From Zychaea mexicana (Eukaryota; Mucoromycota; Mucoromycetes; Mucorales; Lichtheimiaceae): a stretch of DNA of 64,000 bases. Each line of letters starts with the position of its first letter. Position 1 is the stretch's first letter. Both the position numbers and the translations under genes were made by a program. A model generated the notes under the pieces. That model searched no databases and was not told where the DNA came from. It saw nothing but the letters and a program-made list of their open reading frames with translations. Below, piece after piece: positions 1 through 12,112 of this stretch. Location of the stretch: the NCBI RefSeq assembly GCF_025766255.1, contig NW_026516664.1, positions 496,001 to 560,000 on the forward strand, read 5' to 3'.

Positions 1-2540
1 GGAGAAGGTCAACCTTCTTTACCCTTTCGAATCGCAATTTGTACAAAAGAGATGTATCAGCGCTCCAAGGGCATACAAAGACGAAACAAAAGTAGGATTG
101 ACAACAGAAAGGAGGCCAATGCACATAAAGGATGCTGCATTGATCTCTATTAATATCCATTTGTCTCCCCCCGCGAAATTTGGCAAGGTCTGTGGTTATA
201 TGCACCTACATTATGTATGCTGTGGAGGGGCAAGAAGCAGGATCGACCAAAGATCTGTGCAACGCCCATGTAATGCCAAAAAATACTACTGTATGGTGGC
301 AGCGTGCAGATGTGATGTCCATCATTTGCTATTCCGAGCCCGGCGATCAAAAGGGAAAGAGTTTGTTACGATCCCTAGTACGCGTCAACTGTTTGTTTGT
401 GAGAAAGGAACGTGAAAAATATACTGAAGCTGACTCCCTATCACTGCTATGATTAGTGGTCTCACACAAGAGATAAAAGAAAGGTCATATATCCGCCCTT
501 TTGTCAATTGTATCTCAAAAACTGAACTGACACTGTAAGGAGCTTCTTTTCCCAATAAGTAGGTTATATGCTGCTGCACTTGAAAAGAGAGAAAAACAAA
601 AACAGCAGCAGAAGCATGTTGTGCTCACGCACTGCCTTTCTTGGTCATTCTTCCTGCGCACGTCAATGTTACTGATCAAAGTAGGTTAGACACATGTCCA
701 TGCATCGCCTACTAGGTTTTCTTCTCCGGATATTACTTACTATATGAATTTTGGGGAATTATTATTTTTGCCTTTCTATAACCATGATGCGCTGCAATAA
801 TCCGACAGTGCATAAAAAACTTGTTTTAGCGCAGTGAAGGCTTTCCCATTTCAATGTGCATATGCTCTATTCTTCGGTCAGCTTCTTCAAGCTTGCCGTA
901 TTGGCAGAGCAACACCAGAAGCAGCATCAACTTGGGGTGGGTCACTATTGCTCCTTTTTTTTCCGGGCTCATCCCTCCTTTTATTTCTCTTGCTCTTTAA
1001 TGGACGCCAATTATTCGATCAGTGAAGGCTCCAAAGCTCCAAGGCATATCAGAGAGTTCGTGGCATTTTCACTCCTAAACAGCTGTGCCTTTTTTTCTCT
1101 CCATCCTTCCGTACCTGCTTTCTGCTAGTGTTGCTGAAGTCCAACAAAGGATAGAAACGGGCAACGACAACAGCAGCAGCAGCAACAACAACAACAACAA
1201 CAACATTGCTCTCCGCATTTGTGTCTATTAGCAATTTACAGCCATGTACTACATGTGTCAACAGGAATAGAGTCCAAAAAGAACAAGCCTGGTTTCTCTC
1301 TTTGCCTTGTTGACAAATCGGGTAGTTGCTGTGCATACGAAAAAATGAACTTGGCCACCATAAGTTTTGTGCAATGGTAAGAGTTCGTTCTGTTAAAAAC
1401 ATAAGCTATTGACAGTTGCCATTAGCTCTTGCTAAAGGAGGAAAGACAATGTGAGACTAAAGGTGCGTCCCGATTGACTTTGTCATTACCGCCCCTCGAC
1501 CTCCTAATGGTTCCATTTATCCCCCATCCCTCAAACTCCCTTTTGCGGTCAATGACATGGCAGCAGCTTTGGAGTGTATGTGTACGTTTTATCGGCTTAC
1601 ATTAGTACGCTTTATGCAGCTACACGACTATTATGCGATCATGGGCATATGTATACCATGCCAAATCTACCTGAGTTAAAGCAGAGAGACCACACTCGTG
1701 CGATAACAGTGTATGCCGCAGTACGTTTTGACCTGTTACTGATCTCTCACGAGTTGAGGCTCATGGTTTCGATCGGAAGAAAGGCCATGTACGGTATGTT
1801 TTTTGGAGGGTTGGCTATGCGTTAAGAAATATGTATGTAGAATGCCTTTCTTTGCATGTGTTTCCCTGACCTTACGGCTATTAGAGGCAGGTGGGATCAC
1901 TACATTTGTTGGCCTGGTCTGTCCACGATTCTTCCCTTGTTTGTACTCCCGATAATAATAATTATTTACATGTTCTCGCTTTACGTGTGTGTGTGTCTTA
2001 CTGTTTATATAGCGTTCTACGCATATTGGCTACAATATATATAGAGCGTCCCGAATCTATTTGGCCCTTATCCTTTCCCCTTTGCCTTTTATTCTCTTTT
2101 TTTCTGAGCCCATAGTGCAGCTGCCTTTTTTCTCTCTCTTTTTTCTTTTAAAATTAATCTAATTTTTTACCTTTTCTTCACTCGCAAACTTCTTCTTCCC
2201 TCTTCTTTCCACTCTCTTTCTCATTATTTGTTCTCTTCTTTTCTTCTTTTTCTATTGTACATCTACGTGCGAGGCTCTTGTCTGTCGTTCTCTTGCTACC
2301 CAGCCGCTTCCTCCTCAACGTACCAACAGCAGCACCATTCGATCGTTATTTGTCGACGACGTCTTGCTTCCCAGCCTTTTTTCGTTCTCTTTTGCACACA
2401 TAGCGGCCAAACTAGGTGCTTTTACCCGAGAAGAAGAGCATCAAGACAGCGTACTTTTGATTTCAAAAGCAAAGTTTTATACAGCCAATCTGAGGTAATT
2501 TTTTATCATCCGCCGGGTATGACAGTGGTTGCTGGGGATG
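1..2540. other. Upstream region, no gene supported
   Basis: No open frame here has codon structure, splice signals or family features I can support. The stretch ends in a strongly pyrimidine-rich zone (about 2080-2400) with many T and CT runs, as is common in fungal promoters and long leaders. It probably holds the promoter and upstream control region of the CP2-type gene that follows. Confidence 0.6.
1167..1206. repeat. CAG/CAA trinucleotide tract
   Basis: A run of CAG units is followed by about eight CAA units. It lies outside any supported coding region, so it looks like a simple microsatellite. The same triplets occur inside the downstream CP2-type gene, where they encode polyglutamine. 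Confidence 0.8.
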
Positions 2541-2544
2541 GATT

Positions 2545-2552
2545 TATATAAA
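2545..2552 (+). promoter_or_regulatory. TATA box candidate for the CP2-type gene
   Basis: TATATAAA stands about 320 bp before the chosen ATG at 2869. This would imply a leader of roughly 290 nt. Placement is by sequence match only. Confidence 0.4.
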
Positions 2553-2868
2553 GGAACAAGCTACAGCACGACATACAAAAGATCGCTTCAGAAAGGAGGA
2601 ACGTCTTTTTCCTTCTTTGATATCTTACTGCTCTTTAATTCCAGCGCACATTTTTTATACTCGCATGATAATTGCAAGCCAACGCAGAACCTACTACGAC
2701 ACTACCACCACGCAGAGTAATTTACCGCTTGATTTTACTACGCGCAAAGAAAGGTGAGAGAAGACACCACCGTGGTTACTGTTTCTACTACTATGTTCAC
2801 CAAAATAGAGTCCACCACTAAACGTTCTATGTTGCATATGTTGCTTGTTTATCGTGGGACCCAGCATT

Positions 2869-5800
2869 ATGGATCTCAAGTCAAACGGCAGTACCGCTAC
2901 GAGTTATGACGTGTTTGCAGCAGCTAATATGATGAGCAGCAGCAATGTACCACCCTCATCGAACCCAAGCTTCAACAACTACGTGTCATCATTCCATAGC
3001 TTTATACCACAGCATTCAGCATCGCTACTGGCAGCAGAAAACCACCAGCAGCCACAGCAGCAGTGCATCTCATACCCTCCACAGCAGCAAAATACCCCTT
3101 CATTAGAGCTACAACCATCCTACGTGGCACCAATTACGAGCGGGTCAACGATAGCGACAACGTCGACCGATTATTTCAAGCCACCAGCGGACATTAGTGA
3201 CAAAGTCGTCAAGGATGAAGTTATCGTCGACGAGCACCAAAGTCATAGTCGCCATCATCATCAACACCATCATCATCATAGTCATGGTCATAATCAACAT
3301 GGCATCTGGAGTGACAGCCGACCGGGACAAGATCCGATCGTCAATATGGTGATGCTGGGCGGCGGCGTCAATAGCAGTAACAGCGGTGGCAGCGGAGGCT
3401 ATCCCGATGACAGCCTTGTAACACCTTGCACATACTATTCCCCTTCATCGGCTATCCAGTCCAGCCCGTCCTCAGATTTCTCACCGCCGCCCAACTTGTT
3501 TCTCGGTTCAAATAACAGTAATAGCCGAAATGGCAGCAGTAGCAACGGAATGGCATCATTTGGAAGGCCACAACCATACATCAAACGCCGCCGCTCATCT
3601 GCCTTGGCGATCACGCCCGTGCATGATGCTGCTCCTGCTGCTGCTACCATTGTTGATAGTAATACCGTTCATGCTCCTCACCACCAACAACAACAACAAC
3701 AAAAGCAGCACGAGTCTGTGATTGTCACTGCGGCTACCGCTGTTACTGCTACAGCTGCTACAGCCATGTCCGGTCACTACTACTCGCCAATCCCTTCCCA
3801 ACCGACTTTGAATGTACAGTCGCAGCATCGACATCATCATCATCATCAACAACAACAACAGCAGCAGCAGCAACCACAGCAGCACTACGTAGCAGCATCA
3901 GGTTCTACAAGCACCATGGTAACACCAACATCATCTGCCACGGGAACACCGTCACCTTGCTCCTTTCCGGGATCTGCGTCTTCGTCCTCCTCAGCTGGAC
4001 AGCCGATGATGGATCAGCGAAATGCAAACATGTACGTTTTTGTTTTTTAACACAGTTTTTTGTTTATGGAAAGGGGTGGGGTGCTTTTCACGGAGGAAAA
4101 ATTGATGGGGAATCTAGGGGCAGAAAATATGTGAGACAACAACAAAGAGATGCTTTGATCCCGAGGCAAAGGGGATAAATAGGAAAGACAAGCGAGAGAG
4201 AGTGCTAGTGGGGAAGGGGGGGGGGCGAATGGGAGAGTGAAGGAGTGATTGAATGCGAGGGCATAAAAGGAAACAGCGCGATGAGAGAGCGAGAGAAAAC
4301 GACAATGAATCTCTTAGTCTGCAGTTGAGCGACGACAAGTGCAGCAAGAGTTACACAAGAGAATCAAGTGTCGCACAAGTGATTTTACCTTTTCGTTGTT
4401 GGTTGGAATGCAAGTGGCAAAAAAGGAGCTGACGTTTCTTTACGACTTGAATTCGTTTAGGCTGCTACGCTGTAACATTATCCTACAAGGTACTTGGTGA
4501 ATGGGCTCTTTTTTTTTCTTTTCATACCACCTCAAATAACCTCTCCTTCAAATCCTGAGCACACCAGCCTCGTGCTAAACTCTATGTTAATCCCAATAGC
4601 ATCTACTGCTGCAACACAGATCAGCGAAGGTTCTCCCACGACCTACCTCAATCGAGGCCAGGCTTATGCTATCCATCTGCAAGATACTTACGAGCACGAC
4701 ATTAATATTACGAGCACATTTATTATCATGTTCCACGAACCATCCCATCGCAAAGTAGCCCTCAACTATTGGAAGTTCTGGCTTGGCCAGCAGAAGAATC
4801 CTACAGAGGCCCGCGCTGTAACACTGGGTAAAAGGCATTTTTCCAAGTGCTCTTTATTAGACTATGCTATTAATATACCCTTTGATGAATTGGCTAGATC
4901 AAGACCAGTCCGTGGGGATCCATAATATCCGGTTTCCAAGTTTCGATCGCATCACTTTTGATTGGAACGGCCGCTATGGTGCCAAGGTCTTCGTTCGGTT
5001 CAATTGTCTTTCGACAGACTTTTCGCGCATCAAAGGTGTCAAGGGCATCCCGTTGCGCGCACAGATGGAAACAAAGACAACATTGGCACCTCCAATGCAA
5101 ACACCATCAGACCCACACATCTTGGCAAATACTTTGCACCACCAGGCTTCGTCATTATCATCGTCATCGTCCGCCTCTTCGGCTGACAACAGCAATGAGT
5201 ATATTGAACAATGTTATTGCAAGATTAAGCTTTTCAGGGATAAGGTATGTTTGAGAAGGGTCAAAACCTCTTCTTATCCAATATAGCTCAACAAGTCGGT
5301 TTCCTCTTCGTTCTGTATTTAGGGCGCAGAGCGCAAAAACAAAGACGATGCCAAGCAAATTGGAAAGCATCTAGAGCGTGTATATGGTAAGAATAGCATT
5401 GGTCACCTCTTTATTCTTCCTTTTGTCTGGCATATAGAAATACTCACATAGTACATGTTCGTACCATATTGCATTTTGCCATCTTTAGCTGAAGGAAACC
5501 CACGTCAGCACCCTTTTTGGCTCATGTACAACCAGCCCAAACCATTCAGTGTGTTCAGTGAGATTCCTACGACACCTCAAGCATCAGATACATTGTTCTC
5601 AACAGCAATTACGGATGATCAACAGGATCAGCAGCAGCAGCAACAATCTAGTCAAATTTCATTGTTTCAGCAAGTCAACAGTAACGATAACTCAATGAAT
5701 GATCTGGGCAATATGACGTCTACGTCTCCCAACGGAGGATCTCTCGGTACAATGACTCAGTATACCAACCAGCAACAGGCAACTCAGCTGCAGCATAAAC

Positions 5801-6477
5801 GCTCGTATTCTCAAGTTGAGGACCGTCAGTCGGCGAATATCTTTGATATATCTGCCACAGTACCCGTATCTTCTCTCACACTTTCAGATAATAGCAGTAG
5901 TACTACCGCTGCCCACATTACAGCCACGACCACGGCTACCACAACAGGTAATTTTTGTGAAAGCAATCCGTTTAAGAAAGAGAGGTGCACAAAAATAATT
6001 AACTGGTTGTTGTTTTCAGTAGGTCTTTCGCTTTACGTTAACGTCAAGACGACTCAACACCAACGTTTCCATTCGTCACCTACCCCGACCGCCACATCAC
6101 GGTCTCGTACCGACAAAAAGAAGCTTCAACACATTGTCCTTGAGCATGTAGCCGTACAAGAGCTGATCGCGAAGCTATGTCCAGTATTATCGCTCCATCA
6201 CAGCCAGGTGTCAGAAGTGCTATGGCGTCAGCCAAAAAGTGCTTCTACTTCTAGCACTGTCGGAGGCCCGTCCTCTGCTTGGGATAGCCACGGTCATCAT
6301 CGCAGCACTACAGCAACATCAACAAAAGCAGCACTAGCAAGAGCCAATGGCAGTGACAGCACGCTCGTTCGGGTCGATGACAAGGTACTTGCCACCGGCT
6401 TTGCAAACGATACTGTGGTTGGCGTAGAATGGGAGATCAAATCCGACGGCACAGTTCGTCTTTTGCTCCAGCAATGA
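2869..6477 (+). CDS. CP2 / grainyhead-like transcription factor
   Basis: Six exons keep frame: 2869-4031, 4568-4827, 4898-5244, 5323-5386, 5489-5947, 6020-6477, giving 916 aa. Residues 1 to about 385 are low complexity, with His runs near 125-145 and several Gln runs. The CP2 DNA-binding domain follows (about 390-610), recognised by TYLNRGQAY, the NYWKFW segment, FNCLSTDFSRIKGVKGIPL and CYCKIKLFRDKGAERK, all close to animal grainyhead. After a Gln/Ser-rich linker, the last ~150 residues look like the grainyhead dimerisation domain (SLYVNV, a spacer, then LVRVDDKVLATGF). Such factors bind DNA as dimers in the nucleus; in animals they control epithelial barriers, and a role in fungal wall genes is inference. 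The ATG at 2869 has A at -3. The last intron (72 nt) is in frame and stop-free. Confidence 0.9.
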
Positions 6478-7576
6478 TAGCAATAATGAAGAGACTTCTT
6501 TGTTTACTATGCCCCCCCCCACACACACTCACACCCACACCCACTGCCTCGCCTTTCTTTTTCTCCAAATCACTCTGTTATTTATGTTTTTTTTTTCTTT
6601 CTTAATTTAACCATCGCTTGTATGTATGCCTTTCATTTGCTTTTTTCTTCCATCCATTCATCCATCTCTCTCTTTTTTTTCTTCCTTACTTACTTACTCA
6701 CGCACTTACTTTTTTTCTCTCGATCCACGTATTCTGTTGCCATGCGTTGCTGTTGTTGTATATGAAAAATCTGGTTAATCGTTTGGCCTTCTTACATTTC
6801 CCCCTTCCACTGCATCAATACTTCTTTTTCATTTGTTTCCAGCTTGCTTCGTAGGTTTCACACGGTATACAAAGTGAGAACTTGATTTTCAGAAATTGGC
6901 TGTGGGGTTCATCAGCGGGAGGGGCCATCTGCTGATCCTGTCAGCAGTTTGAGGAGCTAGCAGCATAATTGTAACGTAAGAATTTTCGAAACAGTGACGG
7001 CATGGCCATGAGAACTGTAGTCGTCGTCGTCGTCGTGCTACGTTTACGTCTGCTGTAACGTGGTTTCTTGTTGCTTTTCCTTCAAGTTTGCACGTTGTAT
7101 GTATGCGTTTCTCTTCCCTTCTTCTTTCCATCCATTATTATTATGATAAGGTGTCAATACGCATGATGTTGATACAAAAAAAGGGGGTGTTTTGATTCCC
7201 GGTCCCGACAAATTCATCGTCAAACAATACAATTGATCGGGTGGATTTTTGGCAGGCCAGCGGAAATAAAATAGAGAATCATATGCGAGTGGGGTTGTAG
7301 GCAGTTTTAAATTGTGGGGCGAGCGAGAAATACATTAAGCTTAAAGGAACTATTGCCTTATTTCGACTCAGTACGACCGCAGCCCCACCCACAGGATTTG
7401 CACCCTTTGATCGGATGGATTGCTGTATGTATGTTTGTTTTTGCTTGACTACATGTGAAAAAGGGCTGGGAATAATGGAGGTGCTGCTCTATCTTACTTG
7501 CTACCACAAGGCAAAAAAACAGTGCGATCACAGATGCTATGTTTTCTCTGTGTCACGCTTCAGAAATTCGCTCGAG
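6478..7576. other. Intergenic, low complexity
   Basis: This is the 3' flank of the CP2-type gene and promoter of the P450 gene. It holds a C-run followed by CA-rich repeats (about 6511-6545), long T/C tracts to about 6850, and a short GTC run near 7020-7036. No gene is supported. Confidence 0.6.
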
Positions 7577-7586
7577 TATATAAAAA
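7577..7586 (+). promoter_or_regulatory. TATA box of the P450 gene
   Basis: TATATAAAAA lies 75 bp before the ATG at 7661, a spacing that suits a short leader. The start context (CAACACCATGG) is favourable. Confidence 0.6.
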
Positions 7587-7660
7587 GCGGGTGTCTAGGA
7601 ACGACATGGAATTCCACCCGCTTTTTCCTCTAAATATTCCGCGTCATTCACTACAACACC

Positions 7661-10075
7661 ATGGAAACTGCTCTCGAGATGGTTAAAGATGTCCCTCAAT
7701 ACTGGGGTCGAGGCATGCTTGCTGGTCTTGTTGCCCTTGGTCTTGTTTACAGAGATCGTGCTGCCTTTGATGAAAAGCGGCCGGATATCCACCAAGAATC
7801 CGGCTGGCCCATCCTTGGTAATATCCCGGAAATACTTAAATGGGTCCCTTATTTCCATGAATTCGGTCACGAAGCCTTTACTCGCATGGATCAATTGACT
7901 GGGTATGTGTTTTATTTTCCTTCTTTCGATGCCCATGAAATTCACAAAGGAAGCACTGTGAACTAATAATGTGTTGTGCATTATTTTCTTGACTCGACGC
8001 CTATCAGTAAATTAAGCGTCTTTGTTGTCCCTGCCTATATTGCCACGATCAATCCGAAAAACGTCGAACACATTCTCAAAAGTACTAAATCAATTGTCTT
8101 TTTACAAATTGAACAGTGAGAAAGACCCATAACTAACGCCTATCTTTAGCGAATTTTGAGAATTATATCAAAGGTCCGGAATTCCATGCTGCCCTAGGTG
8201 ACCTATTCGGTAACGGTATCTTCAATGCCAACGGCGAGGAGTGGCGCTACCAAAGAAAGACGGCCAGTCTTGTTTTTAACGTCAAGAACTTCAGAGATGA
8301 TTTTACATCGTACGTTTTCTTTGTTTTTTGCTTAAAAGAAAACTCACTAGATTGGTGGCTGGCAGGCCAAGAAAATCTTGACCATTATCTGACAGGTTTC
8401 ACAAAAAAATTGTAGCGTCTTTGTGCAAGAAATGGATTTTATGTCAAAGCACATCCTTGATAAGGCCGCCGATGAGTGTCAAGTACTTGATTTTCATGAC
8501 CTCATGTACAAGTTCACCTTGGACTCTTTTGTCTTGTAAGCTCCATTTACAATCATGCTATCATCACCTACCAGTAGCATCACGAATCGCCATTAACTGT
8601 ATTGTGCTGCTGCTCTGCTATCTAGACTCGGTTTTGGCGTACATCTCAATGCAATGGCTCAAAAGGGCAAAGTTCAGGTACGAACATCCTTCCATTGATA
8701 GAAAGAAAGACAGCTATTCTATTCTATTCTTTTTACAGAAAGCACTAAAGCACACTTTCTATGATACTTGGTTATAATTAGTTCGCGGAAGCATTCGATG
8801 ATGCCCAGAAGAATACTTTTTTACGCTTCATCAACCCTGCACATGTTGTTAGCGAAGCGTTAACCAAACTGTTTTATCCAAACAGTAACTCCATGAAGGA
8901 CAACCTCAAAATTGTTGATACCTTTGCTCGTGAAGTCACTGAAAAGCGTCGCGAAGAGCTTGCCAGCGGCAAAGAGTATCGTGATCTTTTGTCGCGCTTT
9001 ATGACCGCAAAGAACATGAACGGTCAAGATTTAAGCAATGATGAGGTATGCAACGACATCATTTAGTAACCTTGACCATACGTAAATCGATATCGGACCT
9101 TTTTAAATGGCTGATGTTCTCTATTTCTTGAAACACATATAATATAGCTTCGCGACATTGTGCTCAACTTTATCATCGCTGGTCGAGACACAACTGCGCA
9201 GGCATTGAGCTGGTGTTTCCATTTACTGTGCCAGCATCCTCGTGTCGAGCGAAAACTGTACAAAGAAGTTGACGAAAATATCACCGAAGAGCTTTTACGC
9301 GATGCACCCGCTCTCTTTGAAGTCATCAAAAACATGAAATACGCACATGCAGTGTACGTTTATCTGAAAGCTACTCCAAGTATATCACAGATATATAGCA
9401 CATCTTGATACCAAAAAATCCATTTGTATAGATTCTATGAAGTTTTGCGACTTTACCCATCTGTGCCCCTCAATATGAAGTATGCTCTTAACGACGATGT
9501 CTGGCCTGACGGCACTCATATCCGCAAGGGAGACTACATTCTTTGGCATCCTTTTGCTCAGGGTCGCTCGCAAAAAGTTTGGGGCGAAGATGCCCGTGAA
9601 TTTGTTCCCGAGCGCTGGATTACCCCTGATGGTGAACTGAGACGCGAATCCCAAGGTATGCTGATCTCATTTTCTAGGGTTGCACACATGTCAATCCAAG
9701 TGTTTCAGGTTTTTTAATCTGTATTCTTCTACCTCACTTTAGGCCAATGGCCAGCTTTCCATGCTGGACCCCGCGTATGTCTTGGGGTAAGATGATTTTA
9801 GTTTCCTCTTTACAATGGTGCTGATCAGCTAACTATATATGCATTTTACAGCAACACTTGGCGACCTTGGAAAGCTTGATTGCCATTTCGTACCTCATGA
9901 AATATTACAGATTCTCTTTGGTTCCAGGTCAGAATGTCACATATCAGGTAAGCTCAAGTAAAGAATCCGTATCTTTTATAGGTCGACTGATGATCGTGAT
10001 TATACATTCTATTAGGTCTCTTTGACTTTGCCCATGAAGTATGGCATGAAGGTCACTGTCGAGAAGCGTGCCTAA
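7661..10075 (+). CDS. Cytochrome P450 monooxygenase, membrane anchored
   Basis: Eleven exons give 513 aa in one frame: 7661-7902, 8008-8081, 8150-8309, 8416-8535, 8626-8677, 8782-9045, 9148-9353, 9432-9655, 9743-9786, 9852-9947, 10016-10075. A hydrophobic N-terminal segment (about residues 17-30) would anchor it in the ER. Family motifs are complete: I-helix AGRDTT (about 314-319), ExxR in YEVLRLYPS (about 375-378), PERW, and the haem loop FHAGPRVCLG with Cys about 460. The overall style resembles fatty-acid/alkane hydroxylase-like families (CYP52/86/704 type) and the P450s expanded in Mucoromycota. Substrate and CYP family number cannot be set by eye. It would need NADPH-P450 reductase as partner. 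No gene in the window suggests a biosynthetic cluster. Confidence 0.93.
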
Positions 10076-10957
10076 ACATCTTGTATATTGCATAAGCTAT
10101 CCCTTCCCCCTGTACTCTTTTTTCTACATTTACCGATCATCTCATCAGCGTTATTCTACCTATTGTATTTAGTACTCACTCCACATAAATCATGAATACA
10201 CATGCTCTTCTCCTTCCTCTTATATTGACCCGTTTTCAAACAGATATATACTTTCTCACCATATAAAGCTCCTTATTACTATATTTCTGTACTGGTATAA
10301 AAAGCCATTTCCTTTATGCTGCTAGGGCAAAGATGTCATTTACCTGAGCCCTTTTTCACGTTAAAACCAGGATCGCTGTTCTGGAATGTCCTTGATGCTA
10401 CTTGAAGCTGGAAGCGTACATAATCATAGCTGGATGGCGTTTCACACTCAGTTTCTCACTGTCCCTTTATTTACAGCTTATTTGTTTCGTCATTAGTGTT
10501 TTTAATACCGGGCTTATTTTAGTTTGTTGTGCGCTGGTTCGCTTATAAGCCTGGATTAAAACTTCTGTTGCTTATATTTTAGCATTTCAGGGCAAGAAGT
10601 TGCGGTAAACAGTGCGAAGCGATATTCGGAAACAACGAGCATCACCAACAAGATGGGTGCGCGATAATAAGTCGAGAGCTGTTATAACAGCAGTTAGAAA
10701 AATGTCTGTAAGAACTTTTTGCATGACAGCTGTACAACTAAAAAACAGAACTAGCAAGAAACAGTCGCTCATATTTACTCTTCTCCAATGCTTCATTGCA
10801 AAAGGAGAAAGCCATTTGAATTGGGTGAAAGCTGTGTACCACCAAAAATTCCGCTCCCTGCGTGTAGCCTACTTTTTCAGGAAACCTTTAGCACGAGTGA
10901 GTACGTGCCTCTTGTTCGTATATATTATTACTTTGCTTAAGTCAACTTGGTGATAAC
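10076..10957. other. Intergenic between P450 and AP-2 sigma
   Basis: AT-rich DNA holding the P450 3' end and the AP-2 sigma promoter and leader. A 113-codon open frame here (10612-10953) has no recognisable features. No gene is supported. Confidence 0.6.
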
Positions 10958-11718
10958 ATGGTAAACAACCTTATTGCTCTTTTTCGGGCCAATTCTCACT
11001 CTGTAGCTCGCATTGACAACCTGAACCTCATTTTTGCGTGAATTATCGTGTATATACAGATCCGGTTTATTTTGGTGCAGAATCGTCAGGGCAAAACGAG
11101 ATTAGCAAAGTGGTACGTTCCGTATGAGGATGATGAAAAGGTCAAACTCAAGGGAGAAGTGCATCGATTAATTGCACCGAGGGACCAAAAGCATCAGAGT
11201 AACTTTATTGAGGTAATTCATAACCTTCTCCACTCACTTCTGACATATACGACTGGGTTGAACTTTTGCATATAAATATACACAAAGAAGAACAAACTTA
11301 AACTCATCATGCTTTCTATGGAAATGACCATTAGTTCCGCAACTACAAGATTGTGTACCGTCGATATGCAGGTCTTTTCTTCTGCGTATGTGTGGACGCC
11401 AACGATAACGAGCTCGCTTATTTGGAAGCAATTCACTTTTTCGTTGAAGTACTGGATGCCTTCTTTGGAAATGTCTGTGAATTGGATTTGGTATTCAATT
11501 TTTACAAGGTACGATGGATTCTCAAACATGGTTAAAGAGGATACATATGGTTATAAGTGAAACAGAGTAAGGTATCTCATCGGTGCTAATGTTTGTCTTG
11601 GGTTGGATGATGTTAGGTTTATGCAATCTTGGATGAAGTGTTTTTAGCAGGAGAGATTGAGGAAACAAGCAAAAATATCGTGCTTACGCGACTTGATCAT
11701 CTTGATAAATTAGAATAA
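10958..11718 (+). CDS. APS2: AP-2 adaptor complex sigma subunit
   Basis: Four coding exons: 10958-10960, 11060-11212, 11335-11508, 11617-11718, giving 143 aa against about 142 for the family. Exon 1 contributes only the ATG; the intron begins on the next base (ATG|GTAAAC). Exon 2 opens with [19 protein letters not shown], followed by [31 protein letters not shown] and [15 protein letters not shown], all near-identical to AP-2 sigma of animals and plants. The subunit forms part of the core of the clathrin adaptor at the plasma membrane and helps bind dileucine cargo signals during endocytosis. The [15 protein letters not shown] block argues for AP-2 rather than AP-1 sigma. Confidence 0.95.
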
Positions 11719-12112
11719 CGTATCTATACCCTTTTGTTTCTACTTCCTCACCATCTCCTACCACAACCTTAACTTTTTAATCTTATCAACAGCAGCACAT
11801 CTCTCTTTCTTTCTGCCCCTCCTCTTGTGTAAATAAAAATGTCATTGTTTAGTCATTAATAGTTTATGGATTAGTACTCGTTAGAGGAGTGAGGAGACAT
11901 TGACATATATTGTGTTGGTTACAAACTACCTGGACCGTTTAATCGAAAGTGCTGATAAACTAGACCACATCCAAATATACGCTGCTGTTTTTATGAAAAG
12001 CAGCATAAAAAAGCTTGTAATTAAATGGATTGGAGAACAGCGGGACAGTTGAAACGCCGATAGACTTGAGCCATGGCCGCTGCCAAGGTGGTCTCCCTCT
12101 TTCCAGGCCAAC
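11719..12112. other. Intergenic; RPS6 promoter and leader
   Basis: Contains the AP-2 sigma 3' end and the promoter of the ribosomal protein gene. A pyrimidine-rich stretch (about 12090-12106) sits just before the RPS6 start. The antisense open frame across this stretch is not supported as a gene. Confidence 0.5.
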
